Part shown: piece after piece, positions 39,233 through 50,284 of the stretch | Layout of the letters: each line of letters begins with the position of its first letter | Numbering within the stretch: position 1 is the first letter of the stretch | Notes under the pieces: model-generated | Databases searched by the model: none | Told to the model about the DNA's origin: nothing | What the model saw: the letters and a program-made list of their open reading frames with translations, nothing else | Assembly: GCA_029339505.1 (NCBI GenBank) | Contig: JAQISU010000041.1 | Coordinates: 9,975,001 to 10,039,000 of the forward strand | Direction of reading: 5' to 3' | DNA length: 64,000 nucleotides | Source: Unio delphinus | Lineage: Eukaryota; Mollusca; Bivalvia; Unionida; Unionidae | Made by a program: the position numbers and the translations under genes

Positions 39233-41154
39233 ACCACACAAACTTGCTTAAATATAGAATATGTAAATTTCTTGGCCAAAATATTCTCAATAAATATATA
39301 TATATTGACGAGCAGTGAAAATTCGTATTCCAATAGAGTGAATTATCAAGATTATTACGATCTAAAGTAAAATAAAGGTGATGTTTTCTTGGTACAAGTG
39401 AATAAAATATATATTTCATTAAGTGTATTTTAACAATTGACGAAGTAAAAAGTTCATTTCATATAGAATATCGATTGTTTAAAACTCTTTTAATTTTCAG
39501 GTCAGTATTATTAAATGCATCTAAAAGTTACCAATTCGTGTCACACAGAGTGCTTAAAACGAATTAGGTACTTTTAGTTACATTTAAATTTGAAATTTGC
39601 CGAGTTACAGATACGAAAAATTCGCTATGAGGAATGAACTATGAGGTTTTCCCCGGCGAGATTAAATATATCGTTTATTTACTTATTCATTCAGACCAAG
39701 CAAATTTTATTTTAATTTTATGCTCAGATGTATTGACTAGAAATCTTATAAAATTTATAGCAGATTTTTTACTGTATCCCATGAGCAGCACAGTTGGAGG
39801 GGCTTGGGGGTTGGGTTGGCCGAAGTTTGGGAGAGGGTGCAAAGATTCACTATCATAAGACCCAATTATATATATGGGCCCTGGTTGATTTATTATTTAC
39901 CCAAATCCTCGTTTGCAAGATCTAGCTGATGTTTTGAACTCCATATGGGCTAGACCCATAAGTGGATTGGGGGAAGAGCTAAGACTAGAATTGGTGTGTC
40001 AGCTGACCTTTGTTAAGCCTCCTCCCACTTTTCTGCCAAAGCCCCGATTCTACGATCGGGACATGTAAAAAAAATAGATTTATTTGTTGCCAAAAGCCAA
40101 CCCGAATCTTGTTAATAAGTCTGGTTGGCAAGACTCCTGTGGTTTTTATTGTTTTGTTTTTGGGAGGCACCAGATAGATGTCCCCATACCTCATTTAATA
40201 CATTTACTTTTTATTTTGAATTTTTAATTTCTGGCAAAGTCCGGTGTACTAATTCTTAATTTTTTTTTGGAAAAAAATTACCAAAAAATAAAAAAATATT
40301 TGTTTTTAATGGCTATTATATTTGTGTCGATCTTTGTTGTCCTTGTTTGTATTTATTTCTTTTGAGAACGACTGTGTTCGAGACGGGTCCGTACATTTAT
40401 TAAATTTAAATTGTACATGAACCGCCTCGAGTTTGGTCGTCTCTATTTATTTATATTTAGGCTCGTAATTTTTTTTCTAATCGTTTATTTGGTCCTTTAA
40501 ACGGGGCTCTCTGTGTAGTTCGGGAGTTACACAGAGAAAGAGAAAATGCAAGATTGCCTGGTTTTGAATAGTACTCACCAGCGACCTTTACCTTGTTTTC
40601 TTTCAGGGCATGCGTAGTGGGAAAACACTTCAAAACTCCTATGCTACTCTATACTTGTATTAGTGTGTTGTCTGTATCATGTTTCTCTGAGTGGATTTTT
40701 TCCCACGACTCTTTCACGGGCCAGTCCACTTCGCGTAGCGCCATGTGATTTAGCCCTTTGACTTTCTCATCTCGTACTTTCCACTTAAGGTTCCCTGTCC
40801 CCCCCCCCCTTGTGCTCCTACCCTAGCTATGTGTTCCAATAGTTATGATTTGCCCTCATAGTTTCCAATATAAACTATGTGATGTTGTATACTAATTTCT
40901 TGCTAAAGTTTCCGTCTAAAATAGTATTTTTTGTTTGCATAATTGAGTTATTCTTATTTTTAGTGTTATGTCAACTCTTTTCTTTCTATTCTTATCACAT
41001 TCAACCATGACATATTTTTTCGGGGGAATGTGTGAATTTTTACACAGTGGACATTTGGGCGATACTCAGATCACATGCCGTCTCACTGCAACCTCTCCCG
41101 TCAACCACGCGTCACGTATTTATTTGAAGTAGAGGCTTTGTATTTTTAATGACC

Positions 41155-42243
41155 CTAACATGACCCAGTTTCCCCAGGCACTAATTGATGTTTATGTGTT
41201 AATGTTCGACTTTGTTTTTTAATCCTATTTATTGTGCTATCTGTAAGCCATTTGTGTGCTGTTTTTGTATCTATTTCCCATAGTTCTCTATTGTCTCTAT
41301 ATTTATTAAGTAATTCTTTTATTGATCTTAATGTTCGTGGGTCTTCTAGTAGTTTCGATAACCTATTGTTTTTATATGTCATTTCTCTGCTTCATTGAGA
41401 ATCCGAAATAATATACGTACAGAAGAAGATAATGTATTTTTGGCTCTGCTTTCATTTCCTTAAATCTGTTTAGAATGTTGGTGTATTTTATAAGGAAGGG
41501 GTTGGGAGGGCCAGGCCTCCACCCTCTTTCTGTCATTATATAATGTGTCCTTGTTTATGTAGTGCGTTTCAAACCCCGATAAATATTTAATAATGGCATT
41601 ATCTAAAATTTTTAGATCTTCGATTGTTATGTCTATTGATTTTAAAATTTAGTTTAAGTGCACATTCATATAATTTTTTTGTTACTTGGGACCGTTCCAT
41701 TACGCACAATGAAGTAAGTGCCCAGGTTTTGATATTTTGATTTATTTTTTCCCTGATTTTCTTGAGGTTTTTTTATTCCACGCCCTTTCCAAAATAGATC
41801 CCTAGGGCCTTTACTTGGTCTTTAACTATTGAGATTGGTTATCCGTGTTGTTTACTTCTCCAGTTTCCTATTAGTAGGATTTCCGTTTTCTCAGGATTTA
41901 TTTTCGACAATGATACTTTTCCAAATAATTCAAATTCCCGTAATAGTTTTACATAGGAATTATGGTCTTGTACAAAGTAAGTGCAATCATCTGCATCTTG
42001 TAGCCTTTTAACCTCTTCTCTGATATTTGGAACTTTGATCCCTTTTATTTCTTTATTGAGTCTTTTTTTAAATAATTAGAATTTACATCGCTATTATATA
42101 TAATAGCATAGATAGTAGACACCCCTGTCTCACTGATCTCTTTATATAAATTTTTTATGTTCTCGCCCCATTTACCTGTACATACGAGTTCATGTCTCTG
42201 TACAGGATTTTAGTCCACTTTTGGAAACTTTTTTGAGACTCGT
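41155..42243 (-). pseudogene. LINE ORF2: reverse transcriptase core and C-terminus
   Basis: On the minus strand the RT block near 42,080-42,200 reads QVNGART then KIYIKRSVRQGC, the conserved stretch before the catalytic region. Near 41,975 an ADDCTYF motif carries the two catalytic aspartates (YADD in relatives; here the first residue differs). The C-terminus (41,155-41,382) contains HKWLTDS and TLTHKHQL. In-frame stops and frameshifts break the gene. L1/Tx1 clade placement rests on overall motif style, not on a tree. Confidence 0.7.
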
Positions 42244-42298
42244 CGAAGAGGGCTACCGAAACACACGCGCAATTTCATAGTCGAGTACGCGTAATTTT

Positions 42299-42624
42299 GA
42301 CCGCTCCGGTGGCCTAGTGGTTAGAGCGTCCGCCGCGGAAGCGGGAGGTCGTGGGTTCGATCCCCGGCCGAGTCATACCAAAGACTTACAAAATGGTACT
42401 AACAGCTGCCTCGCTTGTCGTTCAGCATTAAGAGGTTAGTGTTAGGACTGGTCGGTCTGGTGTCAGGATAATGTGACTGGGTGGGACATCATGCTACATG
42501 CCTGCGGCATGATACTCCAGTGGTAGACATCACTATAAACTGCCTCACTGCAGACATCGTAGCGATATGACTGAAAATTGTTAAAGCTACTTTAAAAATC
42601 CTAATCAAACAAACAAACAAACAA
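42299..42624 (+). repeat. Intact tRNA-derived SINE with (CAAA)n tail
   Basis: The head has an A box (TGGCCTAGTGGTTAGAGCG) and B box (GGTTCGATCCCC) of pol III tRNA-type promoters. The body matches the split copy at 2,535/4,471 and the tail is (CAAA)n. It is flanked by a perfect 12-bp target duplication, ACGCGTAATTTT, at 42,287-42,298 and 42,625-42,636. It resembles the SINEs widespread in molluscs; the exact family name would need a library search. Confidence 0.9.
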
Positions 42625-42729
42625 ACGCGTAATTTTTTCTAAATGGATAAAAATGTCTGGCACCGCGTTAACTTATGAGGGAATACGTAAGGAAATTTTG
42701 AAGGGGCACGTCCTAAGTATTTACAGAAA

Positions 42730-43235
42730 AGACTGAATTGTGGTCTTTGCGGAGCGTGAATTCTCAACCTTGGATGAAATAAGCGTGATGGCGGAGCGCT
42801 ATGAGAGCGCGCACGTGCGTCCAGCCACTTGGAGTGGTAATGACCGACCTGGAAACGGTGAGCATAGAAGGACCACTGAGGTGGCACCCCAGAGAGGAAG
42901 TGTTCAGAATGGTGTGAGGCCAGGGCCGGAAATCTCAGCCAAGGACATTTCCGTGGGTCGGGAATGACTCAGGCTCTAGAGAAGGATACCTCGGGGAGGA
43001 AACGTGAGCCAGTGTGTTACGGCTGCAACAGACCAGGCCATATCGTTAAGGACTGTAGAAAGTATCGTCCGACCACGATAAATTTGGTAACTCCGAATAA
43101 TGATAAGAATCGAGAAACAGTGCAGTTGACTACTACAGCGATAGCTACGGTTAACGGTGAGAAGGCGACAGTACTGTATGATACCGGCTGCAGTTATCCG
43201 GCCTTGGTAGATAGTAGGTATGTCAAGCCTTGAGA
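42730..43235 (+). pseudogene. Gypsy Gag C-terminus and retropepsin
   Basis: The Gag tail (REFSTLDEISVMAERYESAH) is followed by a zinc knuckle CYGCNRPGHIVKDC (CX2CX4HX4C, about 43,015-43,056). The retropepsin then carries an intact catalytic LYDTGCSYPALVDS at about 43,178-43,220. The frame ends in TGA at 43,231. The knuckle would bind RNA and the protease would mature the polyprotein in an active element. The 5' part of Gag is missing. Confidence 0.75.
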
Positions 43236-43618
43236 TTACACAGGTGATTCGGTTGAAGTCCAGATGCTAAACGGACGAAGGATTCGCTTCCGGTCGTTAA
43301 CGTTGACCTTGATTCGCCGTAGGTAAAAGGACGAATTCAAGCAACGTGTATGTCGGGACTGTCTCATGACGTAATATTAGGGTGTAGGTATGTATTGCCT
43401 CAACCTAACCTTATGACGTGTATCCCTGTATATGTCGGGTCAGTTTAGACGAGGGCTATAAAGCGAAGGTCAGGGTCAAAGGCGCTAAGACCATGCATTC
43501 GCCCATAGACAATTTGCTATCTGGTGAGTTGGGGAAACTTCTATGGGAAGATTTGTCTCTCAACAAGGTACGCAGGTACGCAAAAGATGGATACATATGG
43601 AAATTGCCAGACGGCTAG

Positions 43619-43869
43619 GTGAAGTTCGCGACGAAACGCGGTATTTTGTATCGGCACGCCAAGAAATGGACCGATACGTTCAAGCAAGTTTTGGTGCCCG
43701 TAGCGAAACAAATAGAGAAGTGCTTAAGCTGGCATATGAGGGTCTTCTTGGAAACCACATGGTCGTGGTGAAGACCAGAGATAAGTTGGTGAAGGAGTTC
43801 TACTGGCCAGGTGTGCATGGGGATGTTCGGAGGTTGTTTTTTTTTTTGTTGTCATGCGACAAGTGTTAG
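43619..43869 (+). pseudogene. Gypsy integrase zinc-binding domain
   Basis: The segment reads VLKLAYEGLLGNHMVVVKT, then KEFYWPGVHGDVRR and, after a short T-run, SCDKC. Histidine and cysteine spacing with the YWPG motif is that of the N-terminal zinc-binding domain of Gypsy integrases. The catalytic core that should follow is absent. Its place before the reverse transcriptase is noted as a finding. Confidence 0.7.
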
Positions 43870-43894
43870 CGAGTGGCACTTACGACTTAACAGG

Positions 43895-45004
43895 ATCACG
43901 GAATTCCAGGTAGAGCTTTTACCTCACGCTGAGTCCATTTTTGCCGGAGTGACCAATGCGAAATATTTTTTCAAAAATCTATCGTCCAAGGTAAACTGGC
44001 AAATTCTAGTTCGAAGTGAAGACAGAGCAAGACTTGCCTTCGCAACTCCATATAGGACCTACGAGTGGGTAGTCATGTCATTCGGGGTCCAGAATGCGCC
44101 GAGCGTCTTCACTAGTATGATGCGTAATTTATTTGAACTATTAAGGGGGACTGGAGTTTCGAACTTCATGGACGATTTACTCTTAGCGACAGCTTTATGG
44201 GACGATCATATCATTTTACTGAAAAACGTTGAAGAGCGACTTCGACAAACTGGACTGACAACACGACCATCTAAGTGACATAAAGGGTTTAGGAAACTAA
44301 CCTACTTAGGTCATACCCTTAGCGAAGAAACGTTGGCCCCAGATAGTTCAAAGGTCGACAAACATATGGATGCAGTACGACCGACTACTAAGACGGAAGT
44401 TCGATCATTTTTGGGATTTGCAGCGTATTATCGACGATATGTTGCTAACTTCAGCGCTATTGCAAACCCATGGACTGACTTGACTTGGAGAAAAGCTCCG
44501 ACGAAATTAGTATGGACAGACGCATGTGAACGAGCATTTCTCAGACGTTAAAGGACAGACTAATGTCAGACGCAATTAGTGAAATTGCCTGATGTGACAC
44601 GAGATTTTGTCTTACGTACGGACGCTTGTGATAGAGATTTAGGGGCAGTGTTATTGCAAGAGCATGACGGATGATTATTCCAAGTTGTATACAGTAGCAG
44701 GAAATTATCAACTACAGAACGTAATTATTCGGTCTCTGAGATTGAATGATTGGCGATTATCTTTGAGATATCTAAATTCCAACGCTACCTGTATGGCCGA
44801 AAACTTATTTTGGAAACAGACCACCAACCACTCGCCTATTTGGCTCAAGCTAAGTTGACAAATGGACGAATAATGAGATGGTCACTATTTCTGCATCAAT
44901 ACAAAATTCATATACGTTTTATTAAAGACAGCGAGAATGTAGGGGTTGACTGCTTAAGTAGAATAGGGACGTCTGAGGTGAAAGGGTCACCTGAGGACGT
45001 GTAA
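43895..45004 (+). pseudogene. Gypsy reverse transcriptase and RNase H
   Basis: The RT palm carries YRTYEWVVMSFGVQNAPSVF and the catalytic NFMDDLLL. It is followed after a stop at 44,276-44,278 by the connection SFLGFAAYYRRYVANF and by RNase H: RTDACDRDLGAVL, then LILETDHQPLAYL and DCLSRIG. At least three stops or frameshifts separate the pieces, so no intact polyprotein remains. Confidence 0.8.
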
Positions 45005-45059
45005 CTGAACCAGATTAGATCTCCACAAATTTGGAAAGTAAAATACCGATTTTATTCTT

Positions 45060-46060
45060 CAAGGAGGGGCCTATGTGAAGGGGCAAGTTCCTGGCGATCT
45101 ATCAAGAATACGTTAGTTGAGACCAGAGAACCATTAACTAGATTTACGGAGACACGCGCGTATCATATCGCTATACTGCCGCGTATGGTATTGTTCCTTT
45201 ATAGTGTGACTGTTTGTCTAATTAGAGTCGTTGTTTATCCAGCAGCCAGACTGACTGTTAGTGACATGGTAGAATTCATTTTCATGGGAAAGTTTTCAAA
45301 ATTGAGAAACCGCAGAAATTCTGCTACTTACTACTGTCAGGTCAGGCTGACCCGTCTTTAGAGACTCTGAAAGAAAGGGCAGAAAAACTATTTGATACTG
45401 ATTGGTCTCGTTAAATAAGGGATGTGTTTTCACACAAGATTAATGGGATTTAATATCGCCCTTATTGACATTGAAGTTTTAACTGTGAGAGGACAAGAGA
45501 TAAAATTCACTACAGGCTCCGAGCGGAATCTGAAAGAGATTTATTCGTAAAAAGGTGTGGTCCAGGCAAGCCGCTACTACTGGCTGGGTGACGAAACCAC
45601 AAAGGGAGAAAATAGCTTTTTAGACGTATTGATGTTACGTAACCTGAGACGTATGCTGAGAAAAAGAAAGAGAGGGAAGTGCAGTGAGACGTATATACAT
45701 GTGAGGAAATTTTGCCCAGTGCTAAAATTCTAAAGTGTTCAGATTGTATCCCGAGACGGATATCCTGAGAGCAAGTATCATCTTTGAGATCTCAAGTTCT
45801 GAACAGCAACAGAGGAAGCGGAAAGCTGAGGACTAGCAGATTATGAAATCGTACATTGCGTTGACTTCGATTGTTTAACTCAATCCGATGATGAACTAAT
45901 GCTATCAGTAACAAATCGGCTAGTTCATTTAAATCTATTTGAGTTTTATTGTAATTCGGTGGCAGTTGTATTTCTAAAAGCAGACTATATTCTTAATGAA
46001 AGGAATTTTCACAATTGTTTATGTAATTGATTAAATTGTTTATCTCTATGGGGGCTCGTA
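45060..46060 (+). repeat. Probable 3' LTR and end of the Gypsy insertion
   Basis: After the purine tract AAGGAGGGGCC the sequence TGTGAAGGGGC may start the LTR. No coding motif is seen up to about 46,060, where LINE sequence resumes. The matching 5' LTR was not recognised, so length and boundaries are not established. Confidence 0.4.
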
Positions 46061-46064
46061 TTTG

Positions 46065-47760
46065 TTTGTTCATTATATCTGCTCAGATCACTATATCTAT
46101 TTCCATCTATAAGTTTCACCACTTATCTTTACTCGAACCTTGGTAATTATATCGAGGGCGGTCATCTCTTAGATAACGAGTAACAAAAAGGGGTGGGTTA
46201 TATAATTTCTTATTATATTTATGCAACCCAGTGACAGTGGGCAACAACAATATATAAATCATCACCCCCGCGCCATGACACCTCCCTATCTCATTTCCCT
46301 TATTTTGCTCACAGCCCATCTATACCTGGTGATTTTTTTCCTTCCTAATTTCCTATTGTTCTTATAATGTTTTCTTGCGTGACGAAATCTTCACATATGT
46401 TTTTATGTTCTGTGGATATCGTCTCGCATTTTATCTCTTGTAAATATTCGTCAATTTGTCACTTATTTCTTGTGATGTGTAGAGTTCTCCGTAATAGTCT
46501 TGTATGTGTTTTAGTATTCTATTTTGTCTTTTGTTATTCTCTCCCCTTTAAAATTGAGCGATTCTAAAGATTTTTTCTTCTCCCAATCTTCTTAGTTCTT
46601 TCCTTTTATATAGACTCTCTGCAATTTTGTATAGTTTTGTAAATTTTCCCGCTTTAATCTCCCTTCCTTTATGTTCTTCCTTTTTCTTTTTATTAAGCTT
46701 TTCCTCTGCTGTTTATTTTTTGTATTCTGCATTGTCATGTTTCATTAAATTTTCTATCGCTTCTTTCTCTAATTTGATTTTCCCCATCCTTAATTATGTT
46801 GCTATATTTTTAATCTCCCTTATAAAGTGCCCAATTATTTTATTATGTACAAATTCCCTTTATTTGTACAAATTTCTATTTCTTTCTTAATTTCCTGACC
46901 AAAGTCTATGTTATCTAAGATCTTGTTGTTTATTTTCCATTGTCCCCTGTCCGATTTTATCCTATTTATTTTCCTTATTTCTACGTTTATTAATTTATAG
47001 TCCGAAAGTTTGTAATTTATATTTACTGCTTTTATATATTTATTTGTTCCCGAAAGTGTCCCCCAAATAGTATTTATCCTACTCCCATTATTATCTTTGT
47101 AATCGAATGTGTATTCAAACCTGTGCACATGCAGTCTCCTGTATGTCAATCAGTTTCTGTGTCGTCAATATGTGTTCATTTTGTCTTTAAACCTTATTTC
47201 ATCTGTTGTTAGTTGTCCTGTTCTGTCTATGTTATCACCTACACAGTTTAAATCCCTTCTAGTTTCAAATTTCCCATAGTGTATTTTTCTAAATATTTGG
47301 CCAGTTTGTCAATAAATTAATTTATTGTGCCTATTGTTTGGAATGTACACATTGATAAAAGTTTATCCCACCCATTAGAATGTGTATTAATCTCCCCTTC
47401 AAATGGTTTCCCTCCTATATTCTTTCCCATTTAACCACTCTTTTATTTTTAATAAAACCGGCCACGCCACCCCCTCTTATATTTTTCCCTATAAAGTCGT
47501 TAGTGATTATCAAACTGTCCATACCTCTTTCCCTCTCAGTTTTCAGTCCATTATGTGTCTCCTGTATAAATAACATGTCATAGGTTTCTAATGTTTTTAA
47601 TTTTTTCTAATTTGTCCTTATTTATCCCATTTACGTTTATAGACAGTAAAGTTTTTGTCCTCCACTTTCTGTCTATCCCAGGTTGTCGTATTATTTTTTC
47701 CAGATTATGGTTGTTTTTTTATTTTAACATTGTCTAACTTTGTGTGTGTGTGATCCATTT
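46065..47760 (-). pseudogene. LINE ORF2: endonuclease domain and linker
   Basis: On the minus strand an APE-type endonuclease start reads LLSINVNGINKDKL (about 47,655-47,610), then DMLFIQETHNG (about 47,580-47,550). The endonuclease C-terminal part (46,835-47,149) has KLSDYKLINVEI and RGQWKINNKIL. The linker before RT includes ILKHIQDYYGELYTS near 46,440. The protein would nick target DNA for target-primed reverse transcription. Multiple frameshifts inactivate it. Confidence 0.7.
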
Positions 47761-47912
47761 GTGTTCATATATGTTTTTCTGCGGAAATGCGGGTCATCCC
47801 ATATCGTATCATTGCTAGTTCGCGACTGGTAAAAGTCGCTTGTTGGAAGAGTATAGTGTGTCTCTCTGTTCGCATTGTTTCCCGTTACTTGTCCCTTCGG
47901 ATGCGCTATCAT

Positions 47913-48412
47913 TGTCTGTTCTCTCCGTTTTCCTTAGACTGTTCATTCTCTTCCCTTCTTTACTTTTGTTCTCCCTTTTTTTCCTTGGCTTGCTCTCTGT
48001 CTATTTCTTCTTCTTCTACCATATTTATCGCAACGTTTTCTTTAGTGTCCTTAATATTTCTGTTGATGAGGTTGATATATTACTAACTTCTTTTTTAAGA
48101 TTCCTTTTCATTGGTGCCATTGGTGTGGGTTGTGGGGGGTATCATTTCTAGTAGATACCCCGTGTCTGTTCTCTCCGTTTTCCTTAGACTCTTCATTCTC
48201 TTCCCTTCTTTACTTTTGTTCTCCCTTTTTTACCTTGGCTTGTTCTCGGTCTATTTCTTCTTCTTCTACCATATTTATCGCAACGTTTTCTTTAGTGTCC
48301 TTAATATTTCCTGTTGATGAGGTTGATATATTACTAACTTCTTTTTTAAGATTTCTTTTCACTGGTGCCATTGGTGTGGGTGTTGTGAGGGGTATCATTC
48401 CTAGTAGATCCC
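47913..48412. repeat. Tandem duplication of 250 bp within LINE ORF1
   Basis: The segment starting TGTCTGTTCTCTCCGTTTTC at 47,913 is repeated from 48,163 with few differences. On the minus strand it encodes an acidic, lysine-rich stretch (ENVAINMVEEEEIDREQ). The two copies are similar enough that the duplication looks younger than most decay in this LINE. Confidence 0.85.
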
Positions 48413-49383
48413 CCATGTCTTTCTCTTCTTCTACCTCCTTTCCCTTTTCACTCAGTAAATCAAATATGTTGTGGTTTTTTTTGTTGTTGTAGTAATGGGC
48501 TCTTATCCTGGGGTCTTAACCATTGTGCTTCTAGGGCTTAGAATATCCCTCCACTTATCAGCACTTGATTAGTTCTGTTATTTCCTCCTGTCTTATTTCC
48601 TACGCTGTTGTTGGTAGGCTTTGTGGATTTTTTTGTGGAGAATTTATTACTTGTGCCGCAACGGCACCTGGTATAAGTCTTGGGGCTGTCGTTCGGTTTG
48701 GGTGTTCCCTCTTTGCAATCCAATAGGCCGTGACCGGTTTGCCCGCATCTGGGGCACTTTCGATCGTCCTCGCACTCCCTCTACTAGCCTTTGAGTTTAA
48801 ATCCCAGTACGTAAAAGAACATGGGGATTTTCTTAGTCTCTTGTCTGGTTATTGTTTGTATTCTGCCTCCAGTCTGAGTGGTGGCAAAGCCCCAAATGGT
48901 TGTCATCTTATGATAGTTTACATTGGCTCTCAACTTTTTTTGGGCTTTGCTAACTAGTTTGCACGTGTCTATCTCAAGCGGTAGTCTGTTCACATGCACT
49001 TCGACAGTCTTTCGGCCCACCTCTCTCTCGAATGGTGGGACCTCCCTTACTATAGCCTTTGCTCCTTTTACATCCAGCATCTTTACGGCTATAAAAGGCG
49101 TTTATAGGTCTTTTGGATGCAACATATATTTGTTTAGATCCGCATTCTGGAGGGCCTCAATATTTCCAATGTAGTATTTCATCGCCTGTAGTGTCGCTAA
49201 GATTTCCACCTGGCGTGGCACTCTGCTGTTCTCCAGTAGTTGACACCTATCAGGATGGAAGACCAGCAAGACATTATGCTGTATTGTAGTCCTGAAGTAT
49301 TTGTTCAGCTTTGACTTCAGTGCTTTTGGCGGCACATCTACCCCTCCGGTGGCCGCATTAAATTCTGAGTTTATATCTAGCAA
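48210..49383 (-). pseudogene. LINE ORF1 with zinc knuckle
   Basis: One minus-strand frame runs from MLDINSEFNAATGG (49,383) through FEREVGRKTVEVHVNRLP, past three in-frame stops, to the zinc knuckle CPRCGQTGHGLLDC (CX2CX4HX4C, about 48,722-48,763) and a Ser/Thr/Asn-rich tail. ORF1 proteins of this type bind element RNA. Because the frame is otherwise continuous, decay here is mainly by point mutation. Confidence 0.7.
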
Positions 49384-49586
49384 CTACTCGATGTTCATCC
49401 CGTCTGTAATGCCAATGTCGGTCATGGGTCTCACACTAGTACACATCTGGTCATTGTTATGTTTTGCATTTTCTTTAAAACAAACCGGTCAATGTATGTG
49501 TTTAACTGCAACGTTCTATATATTCCTACTTTAACTTTTAAATTGGGCAGATATGTTCTGTCCAAAATTTTATATAATTAAGGAAT

Positions 49587-50073
49587 CTAATTTTTTCTAA
49601 CTAGCATAGTTGGTGAACAACCTGTACTTTGTAAACCCAAAAGACTGATCTTTCTTAATCTGCACAATTTTCTCAACTCAATGCAACCTGTAAAGAAAGG
49701 TGAACAAATCTTTTTCTTACTTCTCCGTGTGGGAAGTCCGTAAAGTGGTACTTGTTTTATATTTTCTCCTGACTTCAAGAAACTGTGAACCGTAAGCAAC
49801 TGATAAAAAGGTTTCTTCACGATCTTAAAGGTACCATCGATGTACCATGTTTTAGCCTTTCTCAGGAGTTCCAGCTGGTAATTAGTTGCAAATATTAAGA
49901 GGCGGTAGTCTTTGCGGATTACATCTTGTCTGAAGAAGGGCTCCGTAACTGCATTCAACAAGTAATCGTTGTCCAGCTGCAAATTGAAGAGAAAAAAAAC
50001 CCACCGTCCCTGTGTCTTTCTTGGGTGTCTTGCTTATTGTTGATCCTCCATCTTGATGTTCGCCTCCTTTCAT
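49587..50073 (-). pseudogene. MULE-type transposase fragment
   Basis: The minus strand encodes ATNYQLELLRKAKTWYIDGT followed by FKIVKKPFYQLLTVHSFLKS, the region around the first catalytic aspartate (IDGTF) of MULE transposases. Reading degenerates after KQVPL. Only part of the catalytic domain is present. It lies between the LINE and the virus-like element and may be the host sequence next to the integration site. Confidence 0.65.
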
Positions 50074-50085
50074 CGTATCATTTCC

Positions 50086-50251
50086 AGCAGCAGAGAGGGT
50101 GAACAGACCACGATTTCAAGCAAAAATAATGCTTCCTACGAAACCTTATTTTAACCCAAAAAAAATAAGTCTCCATTTAGCAAACGGAGACTTTACGATT
50201 TTTTAATCAATTTTGGTCGCAACGATGTGGTCATACACCCTCTCTGCTGCT
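50086..50251. repeat. Nested hairpin at the left edge of the virus-like element
   Basis: AGCAGCAGAGAGGGTG (50,086-50,101) is matched exactly in inverted orientation at 50,236-50,251. Between them lies a 23-nt imperfect palindrome (50,169-50,191, arms GTCTCC and GGAGAC) followed by a T-rich run. It is downstream of the stop of the last minus-strand gene (50,285), so it could be a transcription end structure or part of an element terminus. Confidence 0.6.
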
Positions 50252-50284
50252 TAGTGATTTCAGTTCTGGGTTAACAAAAATCAT

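Larger units (their letters stand above)
42245..46060 (+). mobile_element. Ty3/Gypsy element with Gmr1-like domain order, inserted in the LINE
   Basis: Domains in order: Gag C-terminus with zinc knuckle, retropepsin, integrase-type zinc-binding domain, reverse transcriptase, RNase H, then a purine tract (AAGGAGGGG near 45,060) and a TGTGAAGGGG start that may open the 3' LTR. Integrase sequence upstream of RT and none after RNase H is the order described for Gmr1-like elements, unlike most Gypsy elements. The integrase core and the RT N-terminus are missing, apparently in one deletion near 43,870-43,900. Both outer limits are approximate. Confidence 0.7.
39900..49550 (-). mobile_element. LINE retrotransposon (L1/Tx1-type), minus strand, interrupted
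   Basis: From right to left the minus strand reads ORF1 with a zinc knuckle, an endonuclease start, a long linker, reverse transcriptase and the ORF2 C-terminus. It is split between about 42,245 and 46,060 by a plus-strand Gypsy element. Stops and frameshifts are frequent, so it is dead. The 3' limit is uncertain; LINE coding sequence ends near 41,155, and no clean poly-A end was fixed. Confidence 0.75.

Noticed and set aside
46627..48500. Several plus-strand frames rich in Phe, Leu and Ser
   Set aside because: They are antisense shadows of the AT-rich minus-strand LINE ORF1 and ORF2.
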